Made by a program: the position numbers and the translations under genes. A stretch of 64,000 nucleotides of DNA from Aphanomyces cochlioides (Eukaryota > Oomycota > Saprolegniomycetes > Saprolegniales > Verrucalvaceae): assembly GCA_019828595.1 (NCBI GenBank), contig JAHQRK010000006.1:2914001-2978000 (forward strand), read 5' to 3'. Numbering within the stretch: position 1 is the stretch's first letter; each line of letters opens with the position of its first letter. The notes under the pieces are model-generated. The model did no database searches, had not been told where the DNA came from, and saw only the letters and a program-made list of their open reading frames with translations. Positions 43,852 through 55,109 of the stretch are shown piece after piece.

Positions 43852-46800
43852 CTATCTCTTTTGGTGGTTCATGTAGCGCAAGGCGAGCAAACCCACAACG
43901 CGGAAGAAGATGATGATGCAGATGACCACCACAGTGCACTTGCCAGTGTTGTCGTACTTCATGTCGAATAAGAATTCCGTGAATTCCTTGACCGTGACAT
44001 TGGTCTTGCCCAATTCGGTCAAGATGACAGGAGGCACTTCAGTCATGTGCTTGCAACCCATGCCAGAGTCACCATCGCACTTGGCAAACACTTGAGCGAC
44101 CAAGATGGACAAACTGTACTTGGGAGGAGTAATTGTCGAGAGCCACTTGTAGCCGCTTGGGATTTGGGACGTGGGAGGGTTGAAACCCATGAACAAGAAG
44201 AAGATCGAGTTGAGCAACACACCCAAAGAGGCAGCCACATCGACACGGGGAGTCAAGTAGACCATGAGCATACCAAAGTAGACGTTCATGAGCACGAAGA
44301 GCGAAAGTTCGACACCGTAGATGATCACATCCACAACATTGCCGCTGAAGCCAACGAATGGGTAGTAGATGATCGTGAAGACAAAGGTCGAGACAAAGAC
44401 GTAAGGGACTTCAACAATGGTCGAGCCAACCCAGTACCACAAAGCGTTGTACGTTTGCGAGGCACGTTCACGGTAGTAAGAGGCGCGTTCTTCCGAGGCA
44501 AGGGGCAAAATACTGTTGAACGAAATGATACCGACGAACAAGGTGGTCATGAAAACCATACCGACACCGCCGTTGACACCAGAGTAGGTGGTGTATTCGA
44601 CAGAGACGTAGGTGATACCGAACAAGATGGCCAAGAAAGCAGACAGCGTGACACGAGTGTAGTTGTACGAAGGAGTGCGCCAGTACATGCGCATGAAACG
44701 TTGGAGAAGGTACTTGAATTGGACGCCATTGGTAGCAGCACGCTTGGATGAGAAGTTCATTTCAGGGACGTCAGCACGAGGTTGCGTGTGGACGGCCAAC
44801 GCAGCTTGCAAATGCTTGTATTCTTCACTGTTTTGGAACACTTGAACATAATCGGTTGTGTTGGCGCTCTTGGTTTCGACACCAGCACCAATAACTTCCA
44901 ACATCCACGTAGCTGGGTTGTAGCCAGGGGCCATTTCAGGAGTGCCAGGGATACGCATGAAGTATTCCATCAAGTGAGCAGACTTGTGGCCCAAGTCACC
45001 GTAGAACACAGTTTCACCACCACGCTTGAGCAAGAGCAAGCTGTCAAACATCTCAAACACTTCCTTCGATGGCTGATGGATCGTGCAAACCACCGTCCGA
45101 CCCGTCGACGCAATCTTGCGAATACCAGTCATAATGATCTTAGCAGAGCGGGCATCCAAACCAGAAGTAGGTTCATCCAAGAACAACACACTTGGAGCAG
45201 CAGCCAGCTCGACACCGATCGTCAAACGTTTCATTTGTTCCACGGAACTGCCACGGATGATCGAGTCGGCAATGTTTTGCATTTCCAACAAACGAATGCA
45301 TTCCTCAGCATGGGCCAACTTCGTAGCTGTGGGAATATCACTTGATTGACGAAGCATGGCACTGAAGATCAACGCTTCACGGAAGGTCGCACTTTCGCAG
45401 TGAATGTCCATTTGCTCGCAGTAACCAGTGCATCGACGAATGGCCAAGTCAGTCGCCGTGTAGCCGTTCAACAAAATATCACCAACGATCTTGCCGCCAG
45501 TCTTACGACCGGCAATCACATCCATCAAGGTCGTCTTGCCAGCGCCAGAGGAACCCATCAAAGCAGTGACTGTACCAGGCAAAGCATAACCGCTGACACC
45601 CTTGAGGAGTTCCAATTCAGGTTCTCCCTTTGTCGGGTTGGGCACAAAGTAGTGCAAGTCCTTGAAGGCCAACGTGACAGGAGTGAAGGATTGGACAGGA
45701 ACAGCAACAGAGTCAGCGTTTTGCGAGCCTACGGGGGTAGCGGGCAACTTCTTGTAGTCGTTGTCCTCTTCTTCGTCCTTCGGTTGTTCTTCCGAGAGGG
45801 CAATACCGTGTCCGTTTTCGTAGCGAATGTATTCCAAAGTGGCAAACGACATGGCGACAAAGAGCACGTACAAGACGACCAGGTAGATCAAGCAGTACCA
45901 GATCCATTCCTTGCCAGTGGGCATGCCGAACGATTCCAATTGCACAACACCCATCTTCTTGCCGTTGTTCGTCTTGCAGTATTCAACGCCCTTGTAGTTG
46001 CAGACATCGAATTCACCACGCATGTATTGGTTGACCGACAATGCGCGCATGGCCCACGTGATAGGATCAATCCAGTAAATCCAGATCAAGTAGTCCGGGA
46101 TATCGCGCTTTTGGATGACGAAACCAGCGTACAGGATAAAGAACAAGACAGACACCATGGACAATGGCTTGGCGACGTGCAAATTTGGAGAGATGACCGC
46201 AATGAAGAAGAACCACGTGGCGAACAAGATGTTGGTCATGAGCAAGATGAGTTCATAGATGAAGAAAGCACCGACATTCGATACAAAGCCAGACACCCAG
46301 TAGATAATCGTACCGAAGATGACGGACTCGGCCACACTGAATGGGATTTGCGTGATCGTTTGAGCCAAGACGAAGGAGAGCGTACGATAAAAGTTGGCAC
46401 TGCGTTGCTTGTAGAAGATCTCACGGGCGTCCATGAAAGCTGGTAGCAGAGCAATTTGACCAAGCGCCAAGAACAAAATGGCTTGGAAAATCACACCATA
46501 CATGACTTGAGCCACGTTGGGGTTCACTTGGTAGAAGGTCGTTGAGTACAACAAACCCATCACGATGACCATGATAGCACGAGTCTTGACGAAGACCGTG
46601 TTGCGTAGAAGGACCTTAGTCTGACGGTGCACCAATTGCATCGTGCTGGTCTTGAAGTCGTTTTGGAATTCAGGCATTTCCTTCATGTGGTGGTCAGCGT
46701 CATGGAGCAACAGAGGATGCACGGGGCCTTCAACGTGTTCCATCATGTAGCGGTAAATAGTGGATTCTTGGAAGAGGGCAGCGAAATCCGAAGGGTAGCG

Positions 46801-47898
46801 AGGCACGTTGGTCATGCCAGGAACCACATATTGGTGTTGTTGAGGGGTACCCAAGTCGAGCAAGAAGTCGGCAACATCACGAGTGGGAGGACACTTGAAA
46901 CCGAAAGATTCGAAATAGCTCAAAGCTTCGGCGCGGGGACCATGGTACATGACATAGCCTTCGTTCATGATCATCACATCGTCGAAAAGTTCAAAAACTT
47001 CAGGCGAAGGTTGCAACAAGGCGATGACAATCGTCTTCTTGAGAGACTTGGCCATGCTGCGTTGCGACTTGACAATGTCGAAAGTGGCAGCGGAGTCCAA
47101 ACCAGTCGAGACTTCGTCCATGAGCGACACTTGCTTCATACCGAACTCCATCTCCCCGATCGTGACACGCTTGCGTTCACCACCGGAGACACCTCGCATC
47201 ATGGCGTTACCGACAATGGTGTCCTTGCAGTTTGTCAAACCAAGTTGGCGGACAATCACGTCAGGGTACACTTGGTACAAGGCTTCGATGATTTCCTTGG
47301 CTTGGGCGTTTTCTTCAGGGGTACCCGACACAAGGGAGTCCAAGACGCGTTGGGGAACGACACCACCGCAGGACTGGTGCGCAAATTCCATCGTTTCTTG
47401 CACCGTCAATTGTGGAAAGTGGTGGTCGCGTTGGCTCATGTACGACACAAACTGAGGGATTTGCTTCTTCACTTCCTCTTTGCAGGCGCCGTTGTAGGTG
47501 AGGGAGCCGCCGACAGTGATGTTCTTTTCCATGGGGAAGCGACCAGCAAGCATCTTCATCAAAGACGACTTGCCGGAACTAGGTTGACCCAAGAGCAATG
47601 TCATGGTAGCTGGCTTGAAGACACCGCTGACAGGGTGGAGGATGTCTTTGTGGAAGACGCGCTTGGACTTGGCAAGTCCCATCAAGGACTTCTTGGCATG
47701 GTTCGCCAAGGTCGGGAGTTCATTGGCACCGTCCTTGGTGGCCATGACGACATCTGCCGCAATCGAAAGGTCCTTGAAGCGGATTTCGACTTGGGGCATG
47801 GCCTTGCCGGTGGCCGTCTCGAGGTTGTTGGCCAACATATCGTGGAAATTTTCCGATCCTTCGGCAAGGAAGCTTTCTGCCGACACTGGAGGGCTCAT
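43852..47898 (-). CDS. PDR-type full-size ABC transporter, copy C (intact)
   Basis: A 1348-aa ABCG efflux pump, NBD1-TMD1-NBD2-TMD2, all motifs as in copy A: GQPSSGKS, VSGGERKR, LMDE, then GSSGAGKT, SSVEQMKRL, FLDEP, IHQPS. The N-terminus is MSPPVSAESFLAEGSENF, two residues longer before SAES than in A. The NBDs are near-identical to A and B. TMD2 and the 980-1090 stretch diverge (TKSANTTDYVQVFQ, YVSVEYTTYSG), so the TMDs may give a different substrate range. The linker after TMD1 is also distinct (EEQPKDEEEDNDYKKLP). Start supported by an Inr-like motif 15-30 bases upstream. No lesions. Confidence 0.95.
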   Translation of the reverse strand: MSPPVSAESFLAEGSENFHDMLANNLETATGKAMPQVEIRFKDLSIAADVVMATKDGANELPTLANHAKKSLMGLAKSKRVFHKDILHPVSGVFKPATMTLLLGQPSSGKSSLMKMLAGRFPMEKNITVGGSLTYNGACKEEVKKQIPQFVSYMSQRDHHFPQLTVQETMEFAHQSCGGVVPQRVLDSLVSGTPEENAQAKEIIEALYQVYPDVIVRQLGLTNCKDTIVGNAMMRGVSGGERKRVTIGEMEFGMKQVSLMDEVSTGLDSAATFDIVKSQRSMAKSLKKTIVIALLQPSPEVFELFDDVMIMNEGYVMYHGPRAEALSYFESFGFKCPPTRDVADFLLDLGTPQQHQYVVPGMTNVPRYPSDFAALFQESTIYRYMMEHVEGPVHPLLLHDADHHMKEMPEFQNDFKTSTMQLVHRQTKVLLRNTVFVKTRAIMVIVMGLLYSTTFYQVNPNVAQVMYGVIFQAILFLALGQIALLPAFMDAREIFYKQRSANFYRTLSFVLAQTITQIPFSVAESVIFGTIIYWVSGFVSNVGAFFIYELILLMTNILFATWFFFIAVISPNLHVAKPLSMVSVLFFILYAGFVIQKRDIPDYLIWIYWIDPITWAMRALSVNQYMRGEFDVCNYKGVEYCKTNNGKKMGVVQLESFGMPTGKEWIWYCLIYLVVLYVLFVAMSFATLEYIRYENGHGIALSEEQPKDEEEDNDYKKLPATPVGSQNADSVAVPVQSFTPVTLAFKDLHYFVPNPTKGEPELELLKGVSGYALPGTVTALMGSSGAGKTTLMDVIAGRKTGGKIVGDILLNGYTATDLAIRRCTGYCEQMDIHCESATFREALIFSAMLRQSSDIPTATKLAHAEECIRLLEMQNIADSIIRGSSVEQMKRLTIGVELAAAPSVLFLDEPTSGLDARSAKIIMTGIRKIASTGRTVVCTIHQPSKEVFEMFDSLLLLKRGGETVFYGDLGHKSAHLMEYFMRIPGTPEMAPGYNPATWMLEVIGAGVETKSANTTDYVQVFQNSEEYKHLQAALAVHTQPRADVPEMNFSSKRAATNGVQFKYLLQRFMRMYWRTPSYNYTRVTLSAFLAILFGITYVSVEYTTYSGVNGGVGMVFMTTLFVGIISFNSILPLASEERASYYRERASQTYNALWYWVGSTIVEVPYVFVSTFVFTIIYYPFVGFSGNVVDVIIYGVELSLFVLMNVYFGMLMVYLTPRVDVAASLGVLLNSIFFLFMGFNPPTSQIPSGYKWLSTITPPKYSLSILVAQVFAKCDGDSGMGCKHMTEVPPVILTELGKTNVTVKEFTEFLFDMKYDNTGKCTVVVICIIIFFRVVGLLALRYMNHQKR

Positions 47899-47910
47899 AT
47901 TGACCTGTCG

Positions 47911-47930
47911 GGAGAAAATTCAACAATGAC
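47911..47930 (-). promoter_or_regulatory. Inr-like core promoter of PDR gene C
   Basis: Minus strand GTCATTGTTGAATTTTCTCC, close to the oomycete Inr plus flanking promoter region, about 15-30 bases before the ATG. Confidence 0.5.
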
Positions 47931-50191
47931 AACTTTGTCGCTCCAGATCCTGCTCTGACTATCCAGGCGGCTCCCGCGCTGTAATGAGTATGAGACGCTT
48001 GCCATCTGTCGACGAAAGCCATCGAAGATGGCCGTCGGTGAGACTTTCCGAGTTGTCTCTCTCTCTACTCTTTCTATGCAATCCGCAAGACAAGCATCGA
48101 AATAGTCGTCGTCTCGGTGAGAAATCCACACGTTGGAGCGTTTTGTTGATTCAACAAGTGTCTCAACCACTCAATTCGTGGACGTCGGATTAGTCAGTCG
48201 GGGGGGGGGTTCAAATCCGTAACCAACTTGGTCGAGTCGATTCTCCACGTCGTCGTCGCGTCCTCTCGCCATGTCGAGCCGACGATGAGAAGACTCGAAA
48301 GACTTGGAAAAGCGTCGCCAACGTCGGCGGTGGCACATGCAGCAGCGCATTGACAGTATGAGCCAGTTCCTATCTGACAATCGGAATGAGACGAAAGCAA
48401 CTGTCGCAGTCGTTTACTTCTTGGGTGAACACCCGATCAAGCCAATCGATGTCAGTGAAGAGCGATTGAATAATCAAATCCACTGCGTAATCGTGGGATG
48501 CACAGTGTGGTGTGGCTCGACGAGCGAAATAAGCTGACGAGCACATCTTGGGACGGAAATACACCATATTCACTAGCCTTCTCTCGTTCCAAGGGCAAAG
48601 TGACGTCAAAGATGCAATGCCAAAGCAGTGCAAAGTCGACAGAATGCAGCAAGGAACTGCAAAGTGGACTTGAACGACAGACTCCGTGCGTTGAGCTACC
48701 AAGTTGTGTGCTTTTTTTCCATATTATAAGCGTTTTAATATACAACAAGGCACGACGAGATCCAACCATCGCTTAACCAAGTGGATTTTGTAAAAAATGG
48801 CGTCGATGGGTGACGAACATGTCTGTCGTAAGCGCTGTGCTGTTTGTCGATATTGCCTGCACGCAGGATCGAATGCAATAAGCTTGCCGTGGTGGTGACG
48901 CAGAATTTGGACGATCTGAATTGATGTCATTGACGTCTGTCCGATCTAGATGGTTGTCTCTGAAACTCCGCGTCGGGAAAACGTCCTCGATGGAACAGAA
49001 GAGCACTCTACGATCGGAGCTTGAGACGGCAGCGAGAGAGAGAGAGAAAGCGCAAGGAATTCCGGTTGAAACAAGATTACAATGAGCTATAGTATGGATA
49101 GGAACACCATCAGTCAGACGTGAGTTTCTCAACATATCATTCCCACAGAGACGACATTCAAGGCGGCAGGGCAGTCATAGCAAGGCGGAATTGCGTGCGA
49201 TGTTTGACCGTCGTGGCTTCAACAATTGAGGATCATTCCGCCTCTGGGAATGGCGTCCGGCCACGTGGTTCGTGAAGAGATTGCACATGCGTTACAACCC
49301 CCATGGGTGGATGGAAGAGGAATTCGGGTTACACGCGCGATGCGATCTTTCAGGGGGAATGATCCATGGATAGCCAAGATGCATGCTCATCCCAGCGGAG
49401 AAATCTTTGTGGACAGTAGTTGAACGATGCGAAGGGCGTCCTTGCCGTCACTCTGTTGGAGATTGTCGGCTAGAGATGGTGTCCGGTCGGTCGTCGGGGA
49501 CAAGGAGACAACCGTGGACGAATCTTGACGACGCCATGAGGAACATTGCGAGTATAAATCGCAAGTAAAGCCAAGCGAGCGGCGGTGTAGTATAAGCCTC
49601 GATCGATGTAATGCTCAACCGAGGAGAGATTCAACGCTTTCCAAGTTGTTCGGACTGGTGGAGACGTGGAGGATTACAAACCACGTTTCTCTTCTTGTTG
49701 TGTCGCGGGTCAGTCGGGACAAACAACGACTGGATTTCGACACGTCGATCGACTGGAATGCGTTGATGAGGACTGCGTCGCGACTGCGAAATGCCCCACG
49801 AACGCTCTGCGATCTTGGTCGACTGAGTACACACGCATGTGGTTTCTTGAACTCCCACAAATTCAGGAATTTGCTCTGTGTGTCTAGCAGGGAGCATGAG
49901 GTTGTCGTCAACGTGCTCCATTTGGATGGACGAGAGGCAGGCAGTCCATACAAAGCCATAAACTTTGAATAACTACGTCGACGTCGTCTACGCCGTCTAA
50001 TGCATGAATAAAGCCCAGCAAGGAGAGCTGTTGGAGCTCCAGGCGGTTCGTTCTTCCGTCATGGCATGAGTAAGATCCACGGTGGTGATAAGGATTGTAG
50101 TTTGTCAAGGGGCGCGCTGACGGTTTCACCACCATGATGAATAAAGTTCCATCTTGGAAACGACGCGCCTTCATTGACTTCGTAGCCACTG
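47931..50191. other. Long intergenic region, no gene recognised
   Basis: Separates PDR C and the CNNM-like gene, whose starts diverge, so it holds both upstream regions. There is a G-run of about ten near 48200. Open stretches (48304-48537 plus, 48370-48702 minus, 49631-49921 minus) lack recognisable motifs. Confidence 0.45.
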
Positions 50192-51531
50192 ATGGCAGCT
50201 CTCTATTTCCAGCACCTCTGGGCGCTTCTAGCCACGCTGTCCGTGGCTGTCGTGGCGAAGCGTCTGCCTCCTGTTTATCTCCATCGCGTGGAGCAGCTCT
50301 CCGACGGCTCGCTCTTCTACCGCGGTCAAACTTATGTCCGCGTCCAGGAGAGCTTGGTGTCGTGTGAAGATGCGCCGTATCTGGCGTACGATTGCTCGCC
50401 AACAAAGTTTGCGACGGCGATCGTCTGCGTCGCCATCCTCGTCTGTCTGGCTGGGATCATGTCGGGCTTGACGGTTGGGGTTCTCTCGCTCGACAAGATG
50501 CACTTGACCATCTTGCGCATGGAAGGGTACGCTCACCGTCGTCATCGACTCGCCAACCCAACGAGGAGCTTTCTAGGTCACCGACAGCACGTGCAGCCGC
50601 CGCGAGACTGCTTCCCCTCCTTCGGAACCACCGAATTGTCCTCGTGACTCTCGTGCTCATGAACGCGCTGGCCAACGAAGCGCTGCCGATTTTCCTCAAC
50701 ACGCTGATCAACCCCGTGGCTTCTGTCGTCTTTTCCGTCACGGTGGTCGTCGTCTTTGGCGAAATCGTCCCAACGGCGCTCTGCACGGGGGACCGCCAGC
50801 TCGTCATTGGCGCCGCGTGTGTTCCCCTGCTGCAAATGTTCATCCGGTACGCTGCTTTCCCCCTTGGTTCATGGCCTGAAAGCTGTCGTAGACTCGCGTA
50901 TCCGATCGCTTATCCCCTCGCCCTTGCTTTGAACCGCACCGTGGGGGAATCGAGCTCGAACATGCAATACTCCCGCAACGAATTGAAAGCCATGATCCAG
51001 CTCCAGTACGAAGCCAATCCCCGCGCGGAGCTCTCTCCAGATGACGTCGCGCTGCTCCATGGCATGTTGGAGCTTGGCAAACTCACAGCCAAGAGCGTCA
51101 TGCGGCCCCCGCCGCCAGAATCCCACGAGTTTATGAATGCCGACAAGTCGATTTCAAGCGTGGAGCTGTCGACGCCACTCACGACGGTGTTGAAGTTCAT
51201 GCTCGACTCGGAAGTGAAACAAGTGCTCGTCGTTGATAACCAAGAGCGTGTCTTTGTCGGCGTCGTCGCGTTGGCCGACTTGCCTCTCCTTCAGGCTACA
51301 AAACGAGCAGACTTGACAATCGCGAGCTTGGACAAGAGCAGCGACGACAGATTGTCTCTAGAGAAGGCCAAGTCTCCACCAGGACCGCGTCGAAACTCAC
51401 TACATGCGACGAATGTCCTGGAGTGGATCACGCCCCCTAAGGGAGACAATTCACTGCGTGGCTACACCAGAGTCTGTCTGGACGACGAAGAACCTTCATG
51501 TCAGCTTGGGCGCACAACGCAATGCTCATAA
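50192..51531 (+). CDS. CNNM/DUF21-type membrane protein with CBS region (two exons)
   Basis: Spliced from 50192-50526 and 50577-51531 into 429 aa. An N-terminal hydrophobic segment (signal-like) and a luminal stretch are followed by four hydrophobic segments (AIVCVAILVCLAGIMSGL; IVLVTLVLMNALANEALPIF; VASVVFSVTVVVVFGEIVPT; VIGAACVPLLQMFI). The intramembrane GLTVGVLSLDKMHL and FGEIVPTAL motifs are typical of the CNNM/CorC family linked to Mg2+ transport. Then comes an acidic helix and a CBS-like region (TAKSVMRP; VEL..PLTTVLKFMLDSEVKQVLVVD). The C-terminus is polar. Removing the 50-bp intron joins RMEG to SPTARAAAARLLPLL in one frame; unspliced, the first frame stops at 50647. Tail-to-tail with a hydrolase gene 142 bp away. 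Confidence 0.82.
50527..50576 (+). other. Spliceosomal intron, 50 bp
   Basis: Starts GTACGC and ends TTTCTAG. Phase 2; removing it restores one CNNM-like frame across both halves. Confidence 0.82.
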
Positions 51532-51673
51532 TATCGCGATTAAGTCTGCTCTACTTGTTAAAAAAAATGAAGTGGCGCTGCTGTTCCCATCTTCTCCATG
51601 CTTTTCTGCTGCGGTGGGGGCATCAGGGGAGCCCTCGGGGGGATGCAGAACGGCGCGGGGGGGGGCGTCAAAG

Positions 51674-52423
51674 TTACAATCTTGGTTGGGCTGCGAAATA
51701 CTGGCGTAAGAATGGAAGAGCTTCGTCGTCCCAGGCGGCGCGGAAACCTTCGGCGACCACTGGATCGTTGAGATCGCCGCGGTTGACCCATCCATGCAAC
51801 ACTTGTGGGAAATCGCGCACTCGTGCTGGAATTCCTCGGGCTTGGAGTGTCTTGTCAGCTTCTTGGCCAGATTTAAGGTACGGTGGATCGTTTCCCCCAG
51901 GTAGAAAGAACTGCGGCACGAGAATCGTCTCGGCAATCTTGGCGGCACTTCCTCTCCCATGAAACAAATCTTCGATCCGCCTCGCAGGGTGGAAACCAAT
52001 GCCTGCCACGAGGACATTCGATGGCACGCTGCTGTACTTGGCTACAATCCACGCACCCCAGCAATAGCCCATTGCCGCAATCTTGTCGAGTTTGTACGCG
52101 GATTGATAATGACGCACGACGTCGTTGATTTTTGGCACCAGCGACTCAATCGGACGCGCTTTTGCCCATTCTGGGATTTCAGAGAGCTCTACAATGTATG
52201 GAGGAGCTAAATCCACGAGCACGACCTTGTAGAACGCGCTCAGCTTGACGCAATTCTCCTTGGTTCGACCGCAATCAGGGCCAAAGACGTCTGGGAAGAC
52301 CAAGACGAGGTTACTGCTCGCGGGATTGTCGTAGAAAAAGACATCCACCGACCCAATCTTGGTCGGAGCGGAGGCGCTGGCTGTGTAGAGCGGAGGCAAC
52401 GAATCTGGCGGGCAGCAGCTCAT
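51674..52423 (-). CDS. Dienelactone hydrolase family protein, copy 1
   Basis: A 249-aa alpha/beta hydrolase of the dienelactone hydrolase family. The triad is visible: C121 in GYCWGAW, D179 in GGNDPPY, H210 in LHGWVNRG. The N-terminus MSCCPPDSLPP and the motif VFPDVFGPDCGRTKENC are shared with the other copies here. No signal peptide, so probably cytosolic. Family members hydrolyse lactones and esters; the real substrate is unknown. Intact, tail-to-tail with the CNNM-like gene. Confidence 0.9.
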   Translation of the reverse strand: MSCCPPDSLPPLYTASASAPTKIGSVDVFFYDNPASSNLVLVFPDVFGPDCGRTKENCVKLSAFYKVVLVDLAPPYIVELSEIPEWAKARPIESLVPKINDVVRHYQSAYKLDKIAAMGYCWGAWIVAKYSSVPSNVLVAGIGFHPARRIEDLFHGRGSAAKIAETILVPQFFLPGGNDPPYLKSGQEADKTLQARGIPARVRDFPQVLHGWVNRGDLNDPVVAEGFRAAWDDEALPFLRQYFAAQPRL

Positions 52424-54374
52424 CGTGTCAACTCCAAGGCATGGGATTTTCTTCTTGCTTCGACGGTGTTCTGGTTGTGCACACGATGGGCTCGTGGAAT
52501 CAGATTGTCATTGATTCGCATGAAATTTAATAATATTGTATAAGTTTTTGTATCTAATTAAATAATTTAGTTGAATTGATGCCATTGGTGACTCAGATAC
52601 AGATCCCTCCATGAAAAATTAAAAAAATACATCCAGGTAGAGATGTAATTAAATAAATTGATTTAATTCGGGGTATCGCGAGTTTGGCATGACCAAGTTG
52701 TCGCTGATGAGACGAATTCCTGACATGCTTGCTGGAATCACAGCGTGACGAGAGCTCCAAACGCGACAGAGAGCAAGTCTAGAGACGAACGGCTCAAAAG
52801 CGCAGCGCATTTCAAGCATTCTAGGCTAATAGCGCCGCGAGGAGAGAGAGTCCATTGCAGTATGGAGGACAACGCAGTCGGTTGAAAAATCGTGATGAGT
52901 TAAAGCTTTGAGCATTGTCTGATGCGCAGAGCAGCCTTGATGACAAGATTGCCGCCAGGATAGAGTCTCGACCAAAGGTTGAGACTGGTCCGACAGCTCT
53001 TCTCGGCAAGCTTGATGTCTTTGAATGCATGGATTGTACTGTGGTGTGCTCTGGCTGGTCTATTCATGCCACGCACAATGTCGATGTCGACGCATGCTTC
53101 ACTAAGAGACCAACCTTCCATGCGCACTCCATCTTTCTTCGCTCTTAGGATCTCGAAATACGAACTCCAACCTCCCAAATAACTTTTCCTTCGATAGCTG
53201 AGATCAATGACTTATAGAGCGCCCTGTATCCACCGTCTTGTGTAGTTCTCCAGTAGATCGACGCCTTGCATGCAGCTCAGCCACCATGCCAGATCCCCCC
53301 TGAGAAGTCCAATTCAACCATACAACAAGCGGGAGTGAATACCTCGTTGAAACCTACTCAACCGAAGAGACATCGTTACACGGTAGCGCTCACCGCAATC
53401 TGCAGCAACACGTCCCCAATGTACACTCCAGCACCGCCCCAACCACGACTGCGGGATAAAAATTGCAGGTTTCCTGTATCAACAACCTTTTCCTGCCCCT
53501 GGGCTAGAATCCGCAGCCTCTACGACACAGTGCCACGACACTTAGCCCACGAAGGCCTGCTCGGCAACCAGGAGCCCGCTTAACAAAATAGTCTTTTGGC
53601 ATTATTTCCACTGCGTAACAACGACAGTGAGGGCGACAACAGCCTGCATTGTATTGCAAATCTTCCCAACCATAGCAGTTTGGTTTTTAACGAAGTTAAG
53701 CACAATAAATGGTCCGATCTAGACGAAGACACGTTCTATGGCGGAATTCGCGGAGCAGAGAATACACGCTGGCTCACGAATTGCAGTCGTTGACTTGCGA
53801 GCCCACCCTGACTTCAACCCGTCGACAGATTCAACAAGACCCGATGACTTTCGTAAGTGTGGCAGATCCACCGAATTCCACAGGACATGCTCAAATTAGC
53901 TCTTATTCAGTTGGTATATTTTGACCGCTTATCTTGTCGAACTTGGAGTTATCCGTACAATGTGCATTGGCTCGTTCTTTGGTCGATACAACGACGGTCG
54001 TACCGTCATAACGCGCTGAACAATGGATGCCTATGGGTTGTTACTTGCTGATCTCTGGGCTGTGTCGTTGGGGACCGTTGCCATCGGGTAATCTTGTAGC
54101 TCGCTTGGATGATCCGGATAATTATCCGTACAACATAGAAAGTCAAGTGATCTCACTGACGATGCTCAATCTCGGGACCAAGAACAGAAAGCTCACAACG
54201 GGCAACGTTATCCGGATCTATACGGATAATTATCCGGATGATCTAATCTGCAAGGACCATCCTGGTCGGAACTTGATGACATCATTGCCCGCTACGCACA
54301 ATCAAAGTGCGATTCGAACTTGAGCTTGGTGAAGTCCTCCGCGGGTGTCATTTTCCTTTTTGCTGCCCTTCAAG
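52424..54374. other. Intergenic between two hydrolase genes
   Basis: The two genes start divergently, so both promoters lie here. Open stretches (52915-53148, 53266-53583) show nothing recognisable. A small foldback repeat lies at 54110-54243. Before the next gene, gtcattttcctttttgc (54352) is Inr-like. Confidence 0.45.
54110..54243. repeat. Small foldback with GGATAATTATCC palindromes
   Basis: tgatccggataattatccgt at the left is inverted as acggataattatccggatca-like sequence at the right (54221-54243), giving a ~134-bp foldback. Each arm contains the palindrome ggataattatcc. Possibly a tiny MITE; no clear target duplication. Confidence 0.55.
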
Positions 54375-55109
54375 ATGAGCTGCTGCCCGCCCAACTCGTT
54401 GCCTGCCAACCCGACCAAGAGCGACATTGAAGCGACCAAGATCGGCTCGACCAACGTCTTCTTTTTCGAAAACCCATCGAGCACGAGCCTCGTCTTGGTC
54501 TTCCCCGACCTTTTTGGCACGGACAGCGGCCGCACCAAGGAAAACTGCGCCAAGCTCAGCGCGCACTACAAAGTTGCCTTGGTCGACCTTTGCGATGACT
54601 ACGTGACGGACATGTCCAAGATCCCCGAGTGGATCCCCGCCCATCCGTTCGACAGCTTCGTCGCCAAGGTCAACGAAGTCGTCGACCACTTCAAGACCGT
54701 CCATGGCGTGACCAAGTTTGCCGCGGAAGGGTACTGCTGGGGTGCTTGGGTTGTTGGCAAGTACAGCGCGTACCAACCGAACGCGCTCTCGGCTGGCATT
54801 TCCTTCCACCCTTCGTGGGGTGCCGAACAATTCTTCAACGGTGAAGGCAGCGGCGCCAAGATCGCTGAGCATATCACGGTGCCTCAATTGATCTTGGCTG
54901 CTGGCAACGACCCTGACTGGCTCAAGCCTGGCGGTGAAGTTGAAAAGATCCTTGAATCGCGTGGCATCGCTTCCAAGTTGCGTGAATTCCCAACGGCCAC
55001 CCACGGCTGGGTCAACCGCGGCGACTTGAACGACCCTGTCGTCGCCAAGGACTACCACGGCGCTTGGGACGAAGAATCGTTGCCTTTCTTGCAGAAATAC
55101 TTGGCCTAA
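54375..55109 (+). CDS. Dienelactone hydrolase family protein, copy 2
   Basis: 244 aa from MSCCPPNSLP. C121 (GYCWGAW), D179 (AGNDPDW) and H210 (THGWVNRG) fall at exactly the positions of copy 1. An in-frame ATG ten codons upstream (54345) precedes the family's conserved start and lies at the Inr-like motif, so it is not preferred. Intact, cytosolic by sequence. GC-rich third positions suggest a well-expressed gene (inference). Confidence 0.9.
   Translation: MSCCPPNSLPANPTKSDIEATKIGSTNVFFFENPSSTSLVLVFPDLFGTDSGRTKENCAKLSAHYKVALVDLCDDYVTDMSKIPEWIPAHPFDSFVAKVNEVVDHFKTVHGVTKFAAEGYCWGAWVVGKYSAYQPNALSAGISFHPSWGAEQFFNGEGSGAKIAEHITVPQLILAAGNDPDWLKPGGEVEKILESRGIASKLREFPTATHGWVNRGDLNDPVVAKDYHGAWDEESLPFLQKYLA

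Noticed and set aside
50392..51531. Separate CNNM-like gene starting at 50392
   Set aside because: The upstream half is the wrong frame of the first exon; a 50-bp GT-AG intron joins the two true frames.
53266..53583. Pro/Thr-rich 105-codon ORF as a small secreted protein or effector
   Set aside because: No signal peptide, no recognisable motif such as RxLR, and no supporting neighbour.
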